Source of the DNA: JBBTCX01 sp964494205
Lineage (GTDB): Bacteria > Planctomycetota > Phycisphaerae > UBA1845
Length of the DNA: 64,000 bases
Reading direction: 5' to 3'
Assembly (NCBI GenBank): GCA_964494205.1
Contig: CAZBRD010000014.1
Coordinates: 62,001 to 126,000, forward strand
In this document: one piece after another, positions 1 through 9,516 of the stretch
Numbering within the stretch: position 1 is the stretch's first letter
Layout: every line of letters starts with the position of its first letter
Notes under the pieces: model-generated
The model's database searches: none
Told to the model about the DNA's origin: nothing
Seen by the model: the letters and a program-made list of their open reading frames with translations, nothing else
Made by a program: the position numbers and the translations under genes

Positions 1-491
1 CGATCGGTCGCGCACATGATCTTGAGTTTGAATTGCAGGATGATCTGCCTCTCATTCAAGCAGACCGCAGCCAACTCGAGCAAGTGATCTTGAATCTGTG
101 CGTGAACGCACAGCAGGCGATGAGTGGCGGCGGAACGATCTGGATTCGAACGCAGTGCGTTGAATTGACTCAACAGCAACTCGCTACTGGCTTTCCCGGG
201 CAGCCGAAGGCAGGCAGCTATGTGGAATTGGTTGTGAGCGACAGTGGGTGCGGAATTGATCGAAAGACCATCCATCGCATCTTCGATCCGTTTTTCTCCA
301 CCAAGTCGAATGGGCATGGATTAGGGTTGGCTGCGGTGCTGGGAGTTGTCAGGCAGCATCAAGCGCAGATCATGGTAGAATCGACGCCGGGACTTGGTAC
401 GACGATGCGAGTCTGCTTTCCGGTTGATCAGAAAACCAATGAAATTCGAATCAATAACGACGGGAATGATCGCAGCATCGAATCGTCATGA
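1..491 (+). CDS. Sensor histidine kinase, C-terminal ATPase part (5' end outside window)
   Basis: The reading frame is open from the first bases of the window (codon phase at base 3), so the gene starts upstream; an internal TTG at 33 is not a convincing start. About 163 residues of a HATPase_c domain remain. The N box (NLCVNAQQAM), G1 box (DSGCGID), F box (DPFFSTK) and G2 box (GHGLGLAAV) are all visible and in order. This layout is typical of NtrB/FixL-like kinases, which autophosphorylate on a histidine that lies outside the window. There is no receiver domain after the ATPase, only a short polar tail. The stop codon overlaps by six bases the end of the convergent Wzz-like gene. The signal sensed and the partner regulator cannot be read from this fragment. 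Confidence 0.9.
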   Translation, partial: IGRAHDLEFELQDDLPLIQADRSQLEQVILNLCVNAQQAMSGGGTIWIRTQCVELTQQQLATGFPGQPKAGSYVELVVSDSGCGIDRKTIHRIFDPFFSTKSNGHGLGLAAVLGVVRQHQAQIMVESTPGLGTTMRVCFPVDQKTNEIRINNDGNDRSIESS

Positions 492-2390
492 GCCGGCTGC
501 CGAAGCGATCACCTTTGGCTCGGACGGTCGCTCGGCCGTCAGTGACGAATTAGGAATCACGTAGCGCGCGGCCCGATTCGGCAGCTTCATGATCTTCTCA
601 TAGGTCCACGGTTGCTCGATGCTCAAATACGCGAGCATGCCGGTCCCCCCGGCCAGGGCTGCGAAAAGCAGAAAGAAAATGGGCGCGACAACGGCATTGC
701 GGATCAGGTGCTTTCGACGATCCGTGGTTGTCACGATTTCATCGATTGCCTCCAGAATTGGAATTCCGAGACTGCGCGAGACCTGGGTCGACGTGCGGAA
801 CACGTGGTCGAACACTTCGGCGATGATGACGAAGATCGCGCCGGCGATGGCACCGGCAAACAGCGCGAGAAAGACGATGGTCTGGGCTTTGGGCTTGATG
901 GGAATCGGAGTCGCGCGTGACGGCTGACCTTCGCTGAATTGAATCAGACGACCTTGCTCCGTTGCTTTGATCGTCGGGTCAATGGCCGCGACGGCACTTT
1001 CCAACTGATTGTACTTCTGCTTGGACTTTGAAACGTTCTCGATGGCGGCGACGAATACTTCCTGACTCTGGTAAATAACCTGTCGGGCATCGCGAAGTTC
1101 AGTGATGGCCGCCTCGTTTGTCTCGATGCGCAAGTCGACGTCTTTGATCTTGCTTTTCTGAGCCTCTATCTGGACCTTCAGGCGTGCGAGTTCGGCGTTC
1201 CAGTAAGGCGGCATCTGTTGCGGCTCGATCGGGACGGATGCGACGGCCTGCTCTGCCTCTGCCGGCGCTGCCGGTTGGCCCATGGCGCGGACTTCGTCCA
1301 ATTCGCCTTCGACTTTTTTGATATCAGCCAAGAGAACTTTGATCTGGGGATGCTCGTCGGTCATGCCGCGCGTATCGCGAAGATTGTCGATTTCCTTGAT
1401 CATGGTGGCGAGTTGCGCCTGCAGACGAAGTGCGCGGGGCGTTGTCATGATCATTGCGCCGTAATCAGCCGGTAGTGCGCTCGTAGCGGGCGTATGGGAT
1501 TGGGCTTGCGTGGTCGCGAGCATCGTGTCGAGTGCGTTTAGTTCGGCTTCGTATTCGAGTCGGCGCAAGTCGAGCTCACGGCGCTCGATTTCAAGCTGCG
1601 CGACTCGAGTAATGAGTCCCCCGGGATCGTTGGGATCGAAGTGCGGGTTCTCCAGTCGAACGCGGGTTTCCTCGCGCTGTGCGGCGCGGAGTTCTTCGAG
1701 GGCTTCCGTCGATTGCTTGACCAGATAGTCTCGCTGGGCTCTGAGGAAATCGCCGACCCAGACCATCGTGCGCGCGACATAAACCTTCTTGAGTTGCTCA
1801 ACCAGCGATTTGCCGATCGTGGCGTCCGGGCCGGTGTAGGTGATCGTAATGATATCGAGCTGTTCGTTAGGAGAGATTTTCGAAATGCTCAGCGTGCTGG
1901 CCAACGAAGCTGCCAGCGAGTTTCGCTGACGCTCGCCCTTGGGGGTCAGCTTGCCTTCGGCATCGTGCTCGAAGTCTTTGGTAAGACCAGCTTTTTCCAC
2001 AGATTCGGCGATGTTGGGCACGGACGTCAGGTCGCGTTCCATCGTGCTGCGAAAATGGCTGAACGACGCCGCACCGGGCGACATCGGAAGGTTCATGATG
2101 ACGGGGTCATTGCGGCGGTCGAAGGTTGTGGACGCAGTATAGGTACGTGGGAGATACAAGCTGCCGAGAAAGGCCACGCTTGCAATCAGACTGAACGGAA
2201 TGAAAAACGCCCAGCGATGCAGCGACACGATGCGCAGGGCATCGTGAATGCTCTTGCGTATTTCGGCAAGCGGTCGATCGTCTTCCGGCGGATGCTCCGG
2301 TCGTTGCGGAGTCTCGCGTCCGGGGTTCTTGACTTTCGACCCGTGAATGGTTTTGTCGGTCACGTTGATACCACATCCGAGGTGGCGCAT
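486..2390 (-). CDS. Wzz/GumC-type polysaccharide chain-length determinant protein
   Basis: A 634-residue inner-membrane polysaccharide co-polymerase. After a polar N-terminus of about 55 residues comes a first membrane helix (around HRWAFFIPFSLIASVAFLG), then a long periplasmic region rich in coiled-coil (roughly residues 180-470). A second helix (IVFLALFAGAIAGAIFVII) is followed by a third near residue 580. Proteins of this family set the length of exported polysaccharide chains. It lacks the C-terminal tyrosine-kinase (Walker A) domain found in Wzc-type members, so it is the membrane half only. It lies downstream of the GT4 glycosyltransferase and ligase-like genes on the same strand, which supports a role in capsule or exopolysaccharide production. 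Chain-length control is inferred from family and context. Confidence 0.85.
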   Translation of the reverse strand: MRHLGCGINVTDKTIHGSKVKNPGRETPQRPEHPPEDDRPLAEIRKSIHDALRIVSLHRWAFFIPFSLIASVAFLGSLYLPRTYTASTTFDRRNDPVIMNLPMSPGAASFSHFRSTMERDLTSVPNIAESVEKAGLTKDFEHDAEGKLTPKGERQRNSLAASLASTLSISKISPNEQLDIITITYTGPDATIGKSLVEQLKKVYVARTMVWVGDFLRAQRDYLVKQSTEALEELRAAQREETRVRLENPHFDPNDPGGLITRVAQLEIERRELDLRRLEYEAELNALDTMLATTQAQSHTPATSALPADYGAMIMTTPRALRLQAQLATMIKEIDNLRDTRGMTDEHPQIKVLLADIKKVEGELDEVRAMGQPAAPAEAEQAVASVPIEPQQMPPYWNAELARLKVQIEAQKSKIKDVDLRIETNEAAITELRDARQVIYQSQEVFVAAIENVSKSKQKYNQLESAVAAIDPTIKATEQGRLIQFSEGQPSRATPIPIKPKAQTIVFLALFAGAIAGAIFVIIAEVFDHVFRTSTQVSRSLGIPILEAIDEIVTTTDRRKHLIRNAVVAPIFFLLFAALAGGTGMLAYLSIEQPWTYEKIMKLPNRAARYVIPNSSLTAERPSEPKVIASAAGS

Positions 2391-2593
2391 CCGTCGCGCC
2401 GACGCGGGAATCGCTTATGACAACAACCGATCGCTCGCGAAACCGTTCGAGAGACTCTCGGTTTGGTTATGGGTTTCGACGCATGCCGTGATTGGAACAT
2501 CCGGCGAAACGGCGCGCACGTAGCCCTGTTCGTTTTTCGGACTGGGGTTGAACGCGGTTTAGGCCAAGGGACGTGATATTCCCGCACCTTGTA

Positions 2594-3802
2594 TTAGGAC
2601 GTAGTTACCGGAACCAAACTGGCAGTTACCGGACGGTAGTTGCCGTTGGCGGCGATGGGCCGGTTGGCCTGCGGGATCAGCGACCCGTAAAGGTTTTCGT
2701 AGTTGCGTGCGGTCGTTTGGATTGCAAAGGAGGCGGCGTACGACTGGGCGGCGCGAGAGAAGCGGTCGCGAAGTTCATTTGTCCCTGAGATGGTCACAAT
2801 GTGTTGGGCGAGGTCAGTATGGGAGCCTCTTAGGAAAATGAGGCCGCATTGGTTTTGTTCGAGCAGACTGCGATGGTCTGCAACGTCGGTGGCGACGATG
2901 GGCAGACCGCTGGCCATGGCTTCGAGAATGGCGTTGCTCATGCCTTCGGAATCACTGGTGCTGGCGAACAGGTCGCAAGCAGTCAGCAAACGTGGCACGT
3001 CTTCCCGCCAGCCGCAGAAGTGTATGCGATCGGCTATTTGAAGATCAGTTGCGAGTTTCCGCAGATCGGTCATGAGCGGACCGTCGCCCATGAGAATTGC
3101 TTTTGCTTTTGGAATGCGATCACGCACCTCAGCCATTGCGCGAAGCAAAATGTCGAATCGCTTCACGGTGGTCAGCGATCCGACTGCGCCGATGACAAAA
3201 TCATCGGGGTGCATGTTCAGCTCTGCGCGAACGGCACCTCTGGTTTCTTCACGATTGAATTGAAAGCGATCGAGCTCAATGCCGTTTGTGAGGACATGGA
3301 TGCGATCGCCCGGTATACCCCCCTGTTCCATGAGCTGCACGCGGCCGGCATGCGAGACTGTTGCGAAATTCGCACCTGCCAGTGTACCGAGCCGACATTT
3401 GAGACGCGTGCGTTTGCAAAACGTCGAACCGGAATCGAGGCCATGGAAACCGAGAATCAAACGGATGCGGGGCGCGAGCAACTTCGCCAAGATCGCATCG
3501 AGCCAGACGCCGGTGTTGCGCGCGTGGATCAAACTAGCGTGGTAGCGGCGAGCGAGCGCGGCGAGTCGAAGACCAGTGGCGCGGTCACGATTCGTTGCAA
3601 AAAGCGGTCGACACGCAACGTGGTCAGGCAGACGATCGGTCAGGTCTCCGGCGTCGCGGAGCGTCACGACTACGTGACGCATGCGTTGATGGTCGAAACG
3701 GTGAAGCAGTGACAGCAAGTGTCGTTCAGTGCCGCCGCCGGAAAGCGAGTTGACGACATGGAGGATCGTAGGAAGCGTACCAGACAAATGCTGGTCGAGC
3801 AT
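2594..3802 (-). CDS. Glycosyltransferase family 4 (GT-B fold)
   Basis: A 402-residue GT4-type glycosyltransferase. The N-terminal acceptor domain begins with ILHVVNSLSGGGTERHLL, the usual first strand plus glycine-rich loop. The C-terminal donor domain has VGSLTTVKRFDILLRAM and the family's E-x7-E region (SEGMSNAILEAMASGLPIVA), which binds the nucleotide-sugar. Such enzymes build cell-surface glycans at the cytoplasmic face of the membrane. The gene is 12 bp downstream of the ligase-like gene and upstream of the Wzz-like gene on the same strand, so the three are probably one exopolysaccharide unit. The sugar donor and linkage cannot be predicted. Confidence 0.9.
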   Translation of the reverse strand: MLDQHLSGTLPTILHVVNSLSGGGTERHLLSLLHRFDHQRMRHVVVTLRDAGDLTDRLPDHVACRPLFATNRDRATGLRLAALARRYHASLIHARNTGVWLDAILAKLLAPRIRLILGFHGLDSGSTFCKRTRLKCRLGTLAGANFATVSHAGRVQLMEQGGIPGDRIHVLTNGIELDRFQFNREETRGAVRAELNMHPDDFVIGAVGSLTTVKRFDILLRAMAEVRDRIPKAKAILMGDGPLMTDLRKLATDLQIADRIHFCGWREDVPRLLTACDLFASTSDSEGMSNAILEAMASGLPIVATDVADHRSLLEQNQCGLIFLRGSHTDLAQHIVTISGTNELRDRFSRAAQSYAASFAIQTTARNYENLYGSLIPQANRPIAANGNYRPVTASLVPVTTS

Positions 3803-3814
3803 TGGTTCGTCTCC

Positions 3815-5215
3815 TCAACAACCGAGTGCGAGGTCCACGTCGCGGCGATAGTCTTCGCGCGCGCTCACCGGTTCCTCTTCCCATTCGGGTTCAAGGACTG
3901 CGACCTCCCTGCTTTCGCGCAACGCGATACGATACAGTGACAGCGGAAGCACAAGCACCCACCAGAATGACTCGCAATAAAATCGCTCCGTGCCTAATCC
4001 CGTAACTAAGTACGTGACCAGCGAAACCATGAATCCGTAGGCCGTGAGTTTTGTTTCGATGGGGTGGCGAGTTCGATCCGCCAATCTGGAGCACTGATAT
4101 AAGTACCAGATCGAACCGCCCACGAGGACGATCAGCAATATTCCGCCCTGTACTCCTAGCTCCACAAAGCACACGACGAGCGTATTGTGCGTGGAGCGCT
4201 TCCAGTAGCGATAGTCGTAGGTTCCGATGACCGTTGGTGCGTTACCGGGACCGATGCCGAGTGGATGGTCTATCAGCACTTGCGCGGAGACTTTCCAGAT
4301 CTCCTTTCGGTTCACGGTGGCGAGGTCGTTCTGCAGCGCCTGTCGATCGGTCAGAGTGCTGATTCGTTTCCAGAAGTAGCTGTCGGTCAATGAAAAGGCG
4401 GTGATGGCGCCCATCATAATCAGCAGATGGATACGATAGCGGCGCACCTTTGGCGCCAGCAGAAACGCAGCCAATGCGCCGACGAACAATCCGACGAACG
4501 CAGAACGCGTACGACAAAGAATGAACGTGTTAACAGCCAAGCCGCCCGCGACGATGGCCGTCGCCTTTGCCAGCCAGTTGCGACTGGTGAGGAACGCGAT
4601 GCCGATGATGGGGAGCATAGCCACGGTGTGGGCGGCAGCGCCGGACGTCGTCGAAAAGTCCGCGCCGCCGATTTCCTCCAGGCGACCGTGTACGAAGTCG
4701 TCGGTGTTGGCGGTGTAGGCGTCATAGCCGAGATAGATCGCGCCGGCCACGATGCACCAGATGACGAGTTGGAGATTCTCACGCGCGGCAGCCAATCGAC
4801 CAAGGATGAGCACGAACAGCATCATCTTCCAGAGCTTTTCGAAGGCGTAATGGGCCAGAGGGTCGTAGTCGTAACCGATGAAGCGCGCGAACGCGCCGAA
4901 GAGCACCATCAAGATTACGCCGACTTCCCACATTGAAAATCCGCCGGGGATCGACGGTATGCGGCGCGGACGAGTCAGAAATCCAACCAACAAAAACAAC
5001 ATGGCGAAGAGCGAGAAACGGATGCCCATGCCCATGATGGGTTTACCCCACCACGTGTTCGTGGGGTTCAACTGGTAAATCATGATGTAGTTGACGACTC
5101 CCCAAATGGGATTCACCAGCGAGAGGAAGCACCCCACCCAAAAGAGAATGAAGTAAAGGAATGTCTTTGCGGGCCACATGCGCGATCTATGACGCTCCCA
5201 TAATGCTATTGCCAT
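3815..5215 (-). CDS. O-antigen ligase / Wzy-like membrane protein
   Basis: A polytopic membrane protein of about 466 residues. Many hydrophobic segments are visible, starting with FLYFILFWVGCFLSLVNPIWG. A large extracytoplasmic loop near the C-terminus contains the STHNTLV motif typical of the Wzy_C (O-antigen ligase/polymerase) family. The N-terminal LVNPIWGVVNYIMIYQLNP resembles exosortase-associated O-glycosylation ligases. The frame is open up to 5401, but that would add about 62 unmembrane-like residues and run into the divergent methyltransferase gene. I therefore place the start at the ATG at 5215 (MAIALWERHRSR); ATG 5179 is another candidate. Likely role: joining or polymerising surface glycan units outside the inner membrane, with the adjacent GT4 and Wzz-like proteins. 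Confidence 0.8.
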   Translation of the reverse strand: MAIALWERHRSRMWPAKTFLYFILFWVGCFLSLVNPIWGVVNYIMIYQLNPTNTWWGKPIMGMGIRFSLFAMLFLLVGFLTRPRRIPSIPGGFSMWEVGVILMVLFGAFARFIGYDYDPLAHYAFEKLWKMMLFVLILGRLAAARENLQLVIWCIVAGAIYLGYDAYTANTDDFVHGRLEEIGGADFSTTSGAAAHTVAMLPIIGIAFLTSRNWLAKATAIVAGGLAVNTFILCRTRSAFVGLFVGALAAFLLAPKVRRYRIHLLIMMGAITAFSLTDSYFWKRISTLTDRQALQNDLATVNRKEIWKVSAQVLIDHPLGIGPGNAPTVIGTYDYRYWKRSTHNTLVVCFVELGVQGGILLIVLVGGSIWYLYQCSRLADRTRHPIETKLTAYGFMVSLVTYLVTGLGTERFYCESFWWVLVLPLSLYRIALRESREVAVLEPEWEEEPVSAREDYRRDVDLALGC

Positions 5216-5367
5216 GGCCTCGGCGCGCACGTTTTGCGCCGGTGCTTCCGATAATGGTTGTCGGCGGGACGGAGGGTTCGCTGAAGCCGGCAACCGTGGG
5301 GCCAAATGCGCAAATATCAAGAGGTCCGAGAATTGAGTCGATGCAAGGCTAAATGCGCGATGTTTGA

Positions 5368-6057
5368 ATGCCCGGATTGATATTGAGCCATCTAATGACA
5401 TCTACCACCGCCATCGCAAATCCCATCGAGGCCACGGAGACCGAGTCTGATTCCGCTCGGGCGGATGCGTTTTACAACGAGTTCTTTCGCAATGGCGGCT
5501 GGAAATACTCTACCTGGCGCGAATTCTGGTGGCATCGCCGGCATGTGGTGAAACGATTTGGGCTGCATCGCGGAATGAAGTTGCTGGAGGTCGCGTGCGG
5601 AAACGGGTTCCATACGAATCTGTTTCGACAAATGGGGTTTGATGCGACGGGGATTGATCGATCAACGGCTGGAATCGAGTGGGCGCGAACGCATTTTCCG
5701 AAGTCACGATACCACTGTTGCGACATGTTCGATGAGCTGCCGGTCGCGGAAGCATCGTTCGATGTTGTGCTCGCGCGCGGCTGCAGTCACTACCACTATG
5801 ATTTGATGACGGACAAGGCCATAGGAACCACCAATCACTTGCTGCGATATCTGAAACCGAACGGCGTGTTCGTGATGGTCATTGTCACCGACTTAACAGG
5901 TCGACGCGGGCCGGGTTCGGTCTGGCAAAACAAACTGATTGACTATAAGCAGCATTTCTCGTCCTTTGGCCGCCCGTGGTCCGTCGATTGGCACAAGGGG
6001 ATGGCTATCTGCGGATTGTGGAACTCGCCCGAATCTGCGGAATGCGCCACGGCTTAG
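5368..6057 (+). CDS. Class I SAM-dependent methyltransferase
   Basis: A 229-residue methyltransferase. Motif I (LLEVACGNGFHTNLF) and the acidic end of the second strand (FDATGID) form the S-adenosylmethionine pocket, followed by SFDVVLARGCSHY at the motif IV position. The start could be ATG 5368 or ATG 5395 (MTSTTAIANP); neither has a strong ribosome-binding site. It is divergent from the exopolysaccharide genes and may methylate a sugar or lipid intermediate, but the substrate is unknown. The C-terminus is short compared with larger glycan methyltransferases. Confidence 0.8.
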   Translation: MPGLILSHLMTSTTAIANPIEATETESDSARADAFYNEFFRNGGWKYSTWREFWWHRRHVVKRFGLHRGMKLLEVACGNGFHTNLFRQMGFDATGIDRSTAGIEWARTHFPKSRYHCCDMFDELPVAEASFDVVLARGCSHYHYDLMTDKAIGTTNHLLRYLKPNGVFVMVIVTDLTGRRGPGSVWQNKLIDYKQHFSSFGRPWSVDWHKGMAICGLWNSPESAECATA

Positions 6058-6087
6058 ACGGACATTAAAGTCTCAAATTGCGGTAAT

Positions 6088-6759
6088 TTACTTCAGCACC
6101 CGACGCTGCATGCGATGTCGTACAATCGAGCCGGTGCACAGATAAATAACGTCCTCGGCGATGTTGGTGGCGTGGTCGGCGATGCGCTCCAGATTCTTGG
6201 CCACAGATAGCAAATCAAGATGCGACGCCATGTTTGCCGGTGAGCTCGACGCCCGTGCGATGACGCCGCGGATGATCTGGGCATAGAGTGCGTCGACCAT
6301 GGGGTCCTGCCCCAACACTTCATTCGCTGCCTTTTCGTCCTGCGAACTGTATGCGCGAATGGCGTCGCGCAGGAGTTGTCGCACGACCGGGCACAACTGA
6401 CCCATTTCTGAAATCTGATCGACAACCCAATGCGGCTGAAGGTGGCAGGCACGCTCGGCCATGTTGACGGCACAATCGGCGATTCGCTCGAGATCGTTAT
6501 TCACCTTGAGTATCGTGCAGAGTAGTCGCAAGTCGACGCCGACGGGTTGAAACAAGGCAAGCAGGCGCACGGCCTCGCTTTCGACTTCGACCTCCTCGCG
6601 ATCGACGTCTTCATCCCTGCTGACGACGCGAAGGGCCAATGTTTCATTTCCCTCCAAAACAGCGTCGCAGGCCTCTTCGACGACGTCCTCGACGAGACTG
6701 GCCATGCGCAATGAACGGCGGCGGAGTTCATCCAACAGATTGACGAAATGCGTGGTCAC
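6088..6759 (-). CDS. phoU: Phosphate transport system regulator PhoU
   Basis: A 223-residue, all-helical protein with two PhoU repeats. Each carries the metal-binding E/D-x-x-x-D pattern (for example ERIADCAVNMAE near residue 90 and ERIADHATNIAEDVIY near the end). PhoU links the Pst transporter to the PhoR kinase and represses the Pho regulon when phosphate is plentiful. The gene is last in the pst operon, starting four bases after the pstB stop. Length and repeats are normal. The cognate PhoR/PhoB are not in the window. Confidence 0.96.
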   Translation of the reverse strand: MTTHFVNLLDELRRRSLRMASLVEDVVEEACDAVLEGNETLALRVVSRDEDVDREEVEVESEAVRLLALFQPVGVDLRLLCTILKVNNDLERIADCAVNMAERACHLQPHWVVDQISEMGQLCPVVRQLLRDAIRAYSSQDEKAANEVLGQDPMVDALYAQIIRGVIARASSSPANMASHLDLLSVAKNLERIADHATNIAEDVIYLCTGSIVRHRMQRRVLK

Positions 6760-6763
6760 TGGT

Positions 6764-7615
6764 TTATCCGAAGCGGCCGGTGATGTAGTCCTGTGTGCGA
6801 CGGTTGTTGGGGTTGGTGAAGATCATGTCGGTTGCGCCGACCTCGATCAACTCGCCCATGAACATAAACGCCGTGCGATCCGACACGCGTGCCGCCTGTT
6901 GCATATTATGCGTGACCAACACGACGGTATACTGTTTTTTCAGATTGTCGATGAGATCCTCGATGCGGGCGGTGGCGATCGGGTCCAGCGCGGAGCACGG
7001 CTCGTCCATCAACAACACGTCGGGACGCAAGGCGATGGCGCGGGCGATACACAAACGCTGCTGTTGCCCGCCGGACAACGCAAAAGCGCTTTGATGCAGT
7101 TTGTCCTTCACTTCTTCCCATAGGGCGGCTTCGCGAAGGGACTGCTCGACGAGTTCGTGCACGTCGCCTCGATAGCCGTTGATGACCGCGCCCCACGAAA
7201 CGTTCTTGAAGATCGACTTGGGGAACGGGTTGGGCTTCTGAAAGACCATGCCGATACGACGACGCAGATCGACTGGATCGCAACTTGAATCGTAAATGTC
7301 CTGCCCGCGATAATAGACACGACCTTCCATCGCCATAGACGGCTCGAAGTCGTTCATGCGATTCATGGCGCGAAGGAGCGTACTCTTTCCGCAACCCGAT
7401 GGACCGATGATGGCGGTCACTTGTCGCGCGGCGATCGCCAGCGAGACGCCGCGAACAGCCGAGTAATCGCCGTAACGGATCGTGGCCTGATCGGCCTCAA
7501 TGACCGTTTCGGACTCATGTTCATCGGGTCTGGGCATGCTCTTCATCCGCTCAATCGACACCGTAGGACGGTCGATCGGCCTGGAACCCACCGAAGGTCG
7601 TTCAGCAACGCTCAC
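6764..7615 (-). CDS. pstB: Phosphate ABC transporter ATP-binding protein PstB
   Basis: The ATPase of the high-affinity phosphate importer. It has Walker A (GPSGCGKST), the ABC signature (LSGGQQQRLCIARA) and Walker B (VLLMDEPCSALDP). The frame is open to 7684, but I choose GTG at 7613-7615. A GGAGG lies five bases upstream, and the GTG overlaps the pstA stop in a GTGA junction, which implies translational coupling. This gives 283 residues, somewhat longer than the usual 250-270 because of about 25 polar N-terminal residues (ATG 7546 or 7537 are alternatives). It works with PstA/PstC at the inner membrane. Confidence 0.96.
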   Translation of the reverse strand: MSVAERPSVGSRPIDRPTVSIERMKSMPRPDEHESETVIEADQATIRYGDYSAVRGVSLAIAARQVTAIIGPSGCGKSTLLRAMNRMNDFEPSMAMEGRVYYRGQDIYDSSCDPVDLRRRIGMVFQKPNPFPKSIFKNVSWGAVINGYRGDVHELVEQSLREAALWEEVKDKLHQSAFALSGGQQQRLCIARAIALRPDVLLMDEPCSALDPIATARIEDLIDNLKKQYTVVLVTHNMQQAARVSDRTAFMFMGELIEVGATDMIFTNPNNRRTQDYITGRFG

Positions 7616-8493
7616 GCCGGCCTCCTTCGCTGATGCCACGCCCGCAACCCGATGGCCAGCCCATTCATCGGTATCAAGATGCATAGGAGCACAATGATAC
7701 CCGCGGCTGCCAGTTGGTGAAACTCAACGTGCGGCTGATCGCACCAGTTGTAAATCTGAATGGGCAGCACGGTGTAATCATCTTTCATGCTGGTAGGGAC
7801 GAATCGCACCGAAAGCGCCGCACCGACGATAATCAGAGGCGCTGCTTCACCAATGGCCCGCGAAAGCGCGAGAATCATTCCCGTCATGATTCCAGGAATC
7901 GCAGCCGGAAGAACGTGCGCACGAATCGCGGTCCATTTCGTTGCGCCAAGTGCATAAGCTGCGAGACGCAACGATTGTGGTACGGCGATCAACGCTTCGC
8001 GGCTGGCGATGATAATGACCGGAAGCACGAGCAGGCTCATCGTGAGCGCTCCGGCAATGATGCTTCGTCCCAACGTCAACGCGCGCACGAACGCCGCAAG
8101 CCCCAGCAGTCCGTAAACAATGGACGGTACACCGGCGAGGTTGGCGATATTCAGCTGAATGAAACTCTTGAGCTTCGAGGGCCTCGCGTACTCTTCCAGA
8201 TAGACCGCTGATCCAACTCCCACCGGTACGGAAATCAGCGCCGTCAGGGCGACGAGCCAGATGGTTCCAAAGATGGCGGCTTTGATTCCGGAAGACGTTG
8301 GCTCGATCGACGTGAACTTCGTGAAGAAGTTCCAACTGAGCCACGACGCTCCTTCCAAAAGCACGCTGACGACCAATATCGCTAGAACTAGTCCCGTCGA
8401 TGCGCACATCAAACCACAAACAGTGGCGACGATTCGACCACGGCGGCGGCGCGAGGCGAGGCGCGGCTCGAAAATAGCGGCTGCGACGCTCAT
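7612..8493 (-). CDS. pstA: Phosphate ABC transporter permease PstA
   Basis: A 293-residue inner-membrane permease with about six helices. Its cytoplasmic EAA-type loop (GMILALSRAIGEAAPLIIVG) docks the PstB ATPase. The start codon overlaps the pstC stop in an ATGA junction, and its own stop overlaps the pstB start in a GTGA junction, so the three genes are translationally coupled. Together with PstC it forms the phosphate channel. Confidence 0.95.
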   Translation of the reverse strand: MSVAAAIFEPRLASRRRRGRIVATVCGLMCASTGLVLAILVVSVLLEGASWLSWNFFTKFTSIEPTSSGIKAAIFGTIWLVALTALISVPVGVGSAVYLEEYARPSKLKSFIQLNIANLAGVPSIVYGLLGLAAFVRALTLGRSIIAGALTMSLLVLPVIIIASREALIAVPQSLRLAAYALGATKWTAIRAHVLPAAIPGIMTGMILALSRAIGEAAPLIIVGAALSVRFVPTSMKDDYTVLPIQIYNWCDQPHVEFHQLAAAGIIVLLCILIPMNGLAIGLRAWHQRRRPA

Positions 8494-9383
8494 TCGTACA
8501 CCTCACGGAAGCGACGCATGACCAGGCGTGCGAAAATGTTTATGGCAAACGTGAACAGGAACAGCGTGACGCCCACGGCGAAGATCGTCTGGTATTCGGT
8601 GGTGCCGGCGGGCGTGTCGCCTATGCTGATTTGCGCGATGTATGCCGACATTGTCTGAACGCCTTCGAGCGGGTTGGCCGTGAGGTTTGGCATCCCCCCC
8701 GCTGACATCAGGACGATCATGGTTTCGCCAATGGCGCGACCGAGCGCGAGCAGAATAGCTGCAACTACGCCGGACATGGCAGCAGGAAGCACCACGCGCG
8801 TCGACACTTCAAATTTGGTGGCTGAAAGTGCATACGCGCCTTCGCGAAGGGTTCGCGGTACGGCGCGGAGTGCGTCGTCGCAAAGTGAACAGATCGTGGG
8901 GATGATCATGATGCCGCAGGCGATAGCAGCGCTTGCGGCGTTGAACACCTCGATGGATGAAAAGATTGGTTTCAATAGCTTCGGCGTGATAAACGTCAGC
9001 GCGAAATACCCGTAGACCACCGTCGGAACGCCCGCGAGAATTTCGAGCACCGGTTTGGCGATACTCTTCAACCACGGCGTTGCGAACTCGCTCAGGAAGA
9101 TGGCGGAGCCCAGCCCGATAGGGATAGCCACCAACAGCGCACCAAACGCGACAAGCAGCGTGCCCGCGACCAACGGCAGCACACCAAAACTTCGCGGCTC
9201 AATCAAGGGAGCCCAGCGGGTGCCGGTAAAGAACGCCCATGGGGACACTTCTTTGAAGAACGTGACCGACTCTGTTGTCAGCGAGTAGATGATAGCGGCT
9301 GTCGTTGCTACAGAAACGAGCGCGCAGGCCAAGAGAAGCGCCTCGATGCCTCGTTCCTTGATGCGAGTGACAGCTCGTGACAT
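8490..9383 (-). CDS. pstC: Phosphate ABC transporter permease PstC
   Basis: A permease partner of PstA, about 297 residues from ATG 9383 (MSRAVTRIKERGIEALLL). The EAA loop reads LALGRAIGETMIVLMSAG. The FFKEVSPWAFFTGTRWAPL segment after the first helix is typical of PstC. The frame stays open to a GTG at 9443. That upstream stretch coincides with a dispersed palindrome half-site (9423-9445) and adds residues foreign to the family, so the ATG is preferred. About 130 bp separate it from pstS. Confidence 0.94.
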   Translation of the reverse strand: MSRAVTRIKERGIEALLLACALVSVATTAAIIYSLTTESVTFFKEVSPWAFFTGTRWAPLIEPRSFGVLPLVAGTLLVAFGALLVAIPIGLGSAIFLSEFATPWLKSIAKPVLEILAGVPTVVYGYFALTFITPKLLKPIFSSIEVFNAASAAIACGIMIIPTICSLCDDALRAVPRTLREGAYALSATKFEVSTRVVLPAAMSGVVAAILLALGRAIGETMIVLMSAGGMPNLTANPLEGVQTMSAYIAQISIGDTPAGTTEYQTIFAVGVTLFLFTFAINIFARLVMRRFREVYE

Positions 9384-9422
9384 TCGATTCAGCCGTGTGC
9401 CTTGAAACCTAACCACGGCCAG

Positions 9423-9445
9423 ACTGCGGCCTGACCATGCCACCC
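9423..9445. repeat. Dispersed half-palindrome, copy 1
   Basis: This stretch, ending in gaccatgccaccc, matches copies at 19186-19207 and 27276-27297 with one to three differences, and the 5' part of 37869-37891. The copies are REP-like words lying between genes. This one lies between pstS and pstC and overlaps the alternative pstC start. Confidence 0.6.
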
Positions 9446-9516
9446 AAGAGGACCTGCTGGATAAACCTGCGGATCGCTACTTGTGCGTTGCTTTCGCGCG
9501 ATGGAGTCGCGGCTCA

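Noticed and set aside
1641..2420. A 259-codon plus-strand frame
   Set aside because: Opposite to the Wzz-like gene; composition is that of a shadow frame.
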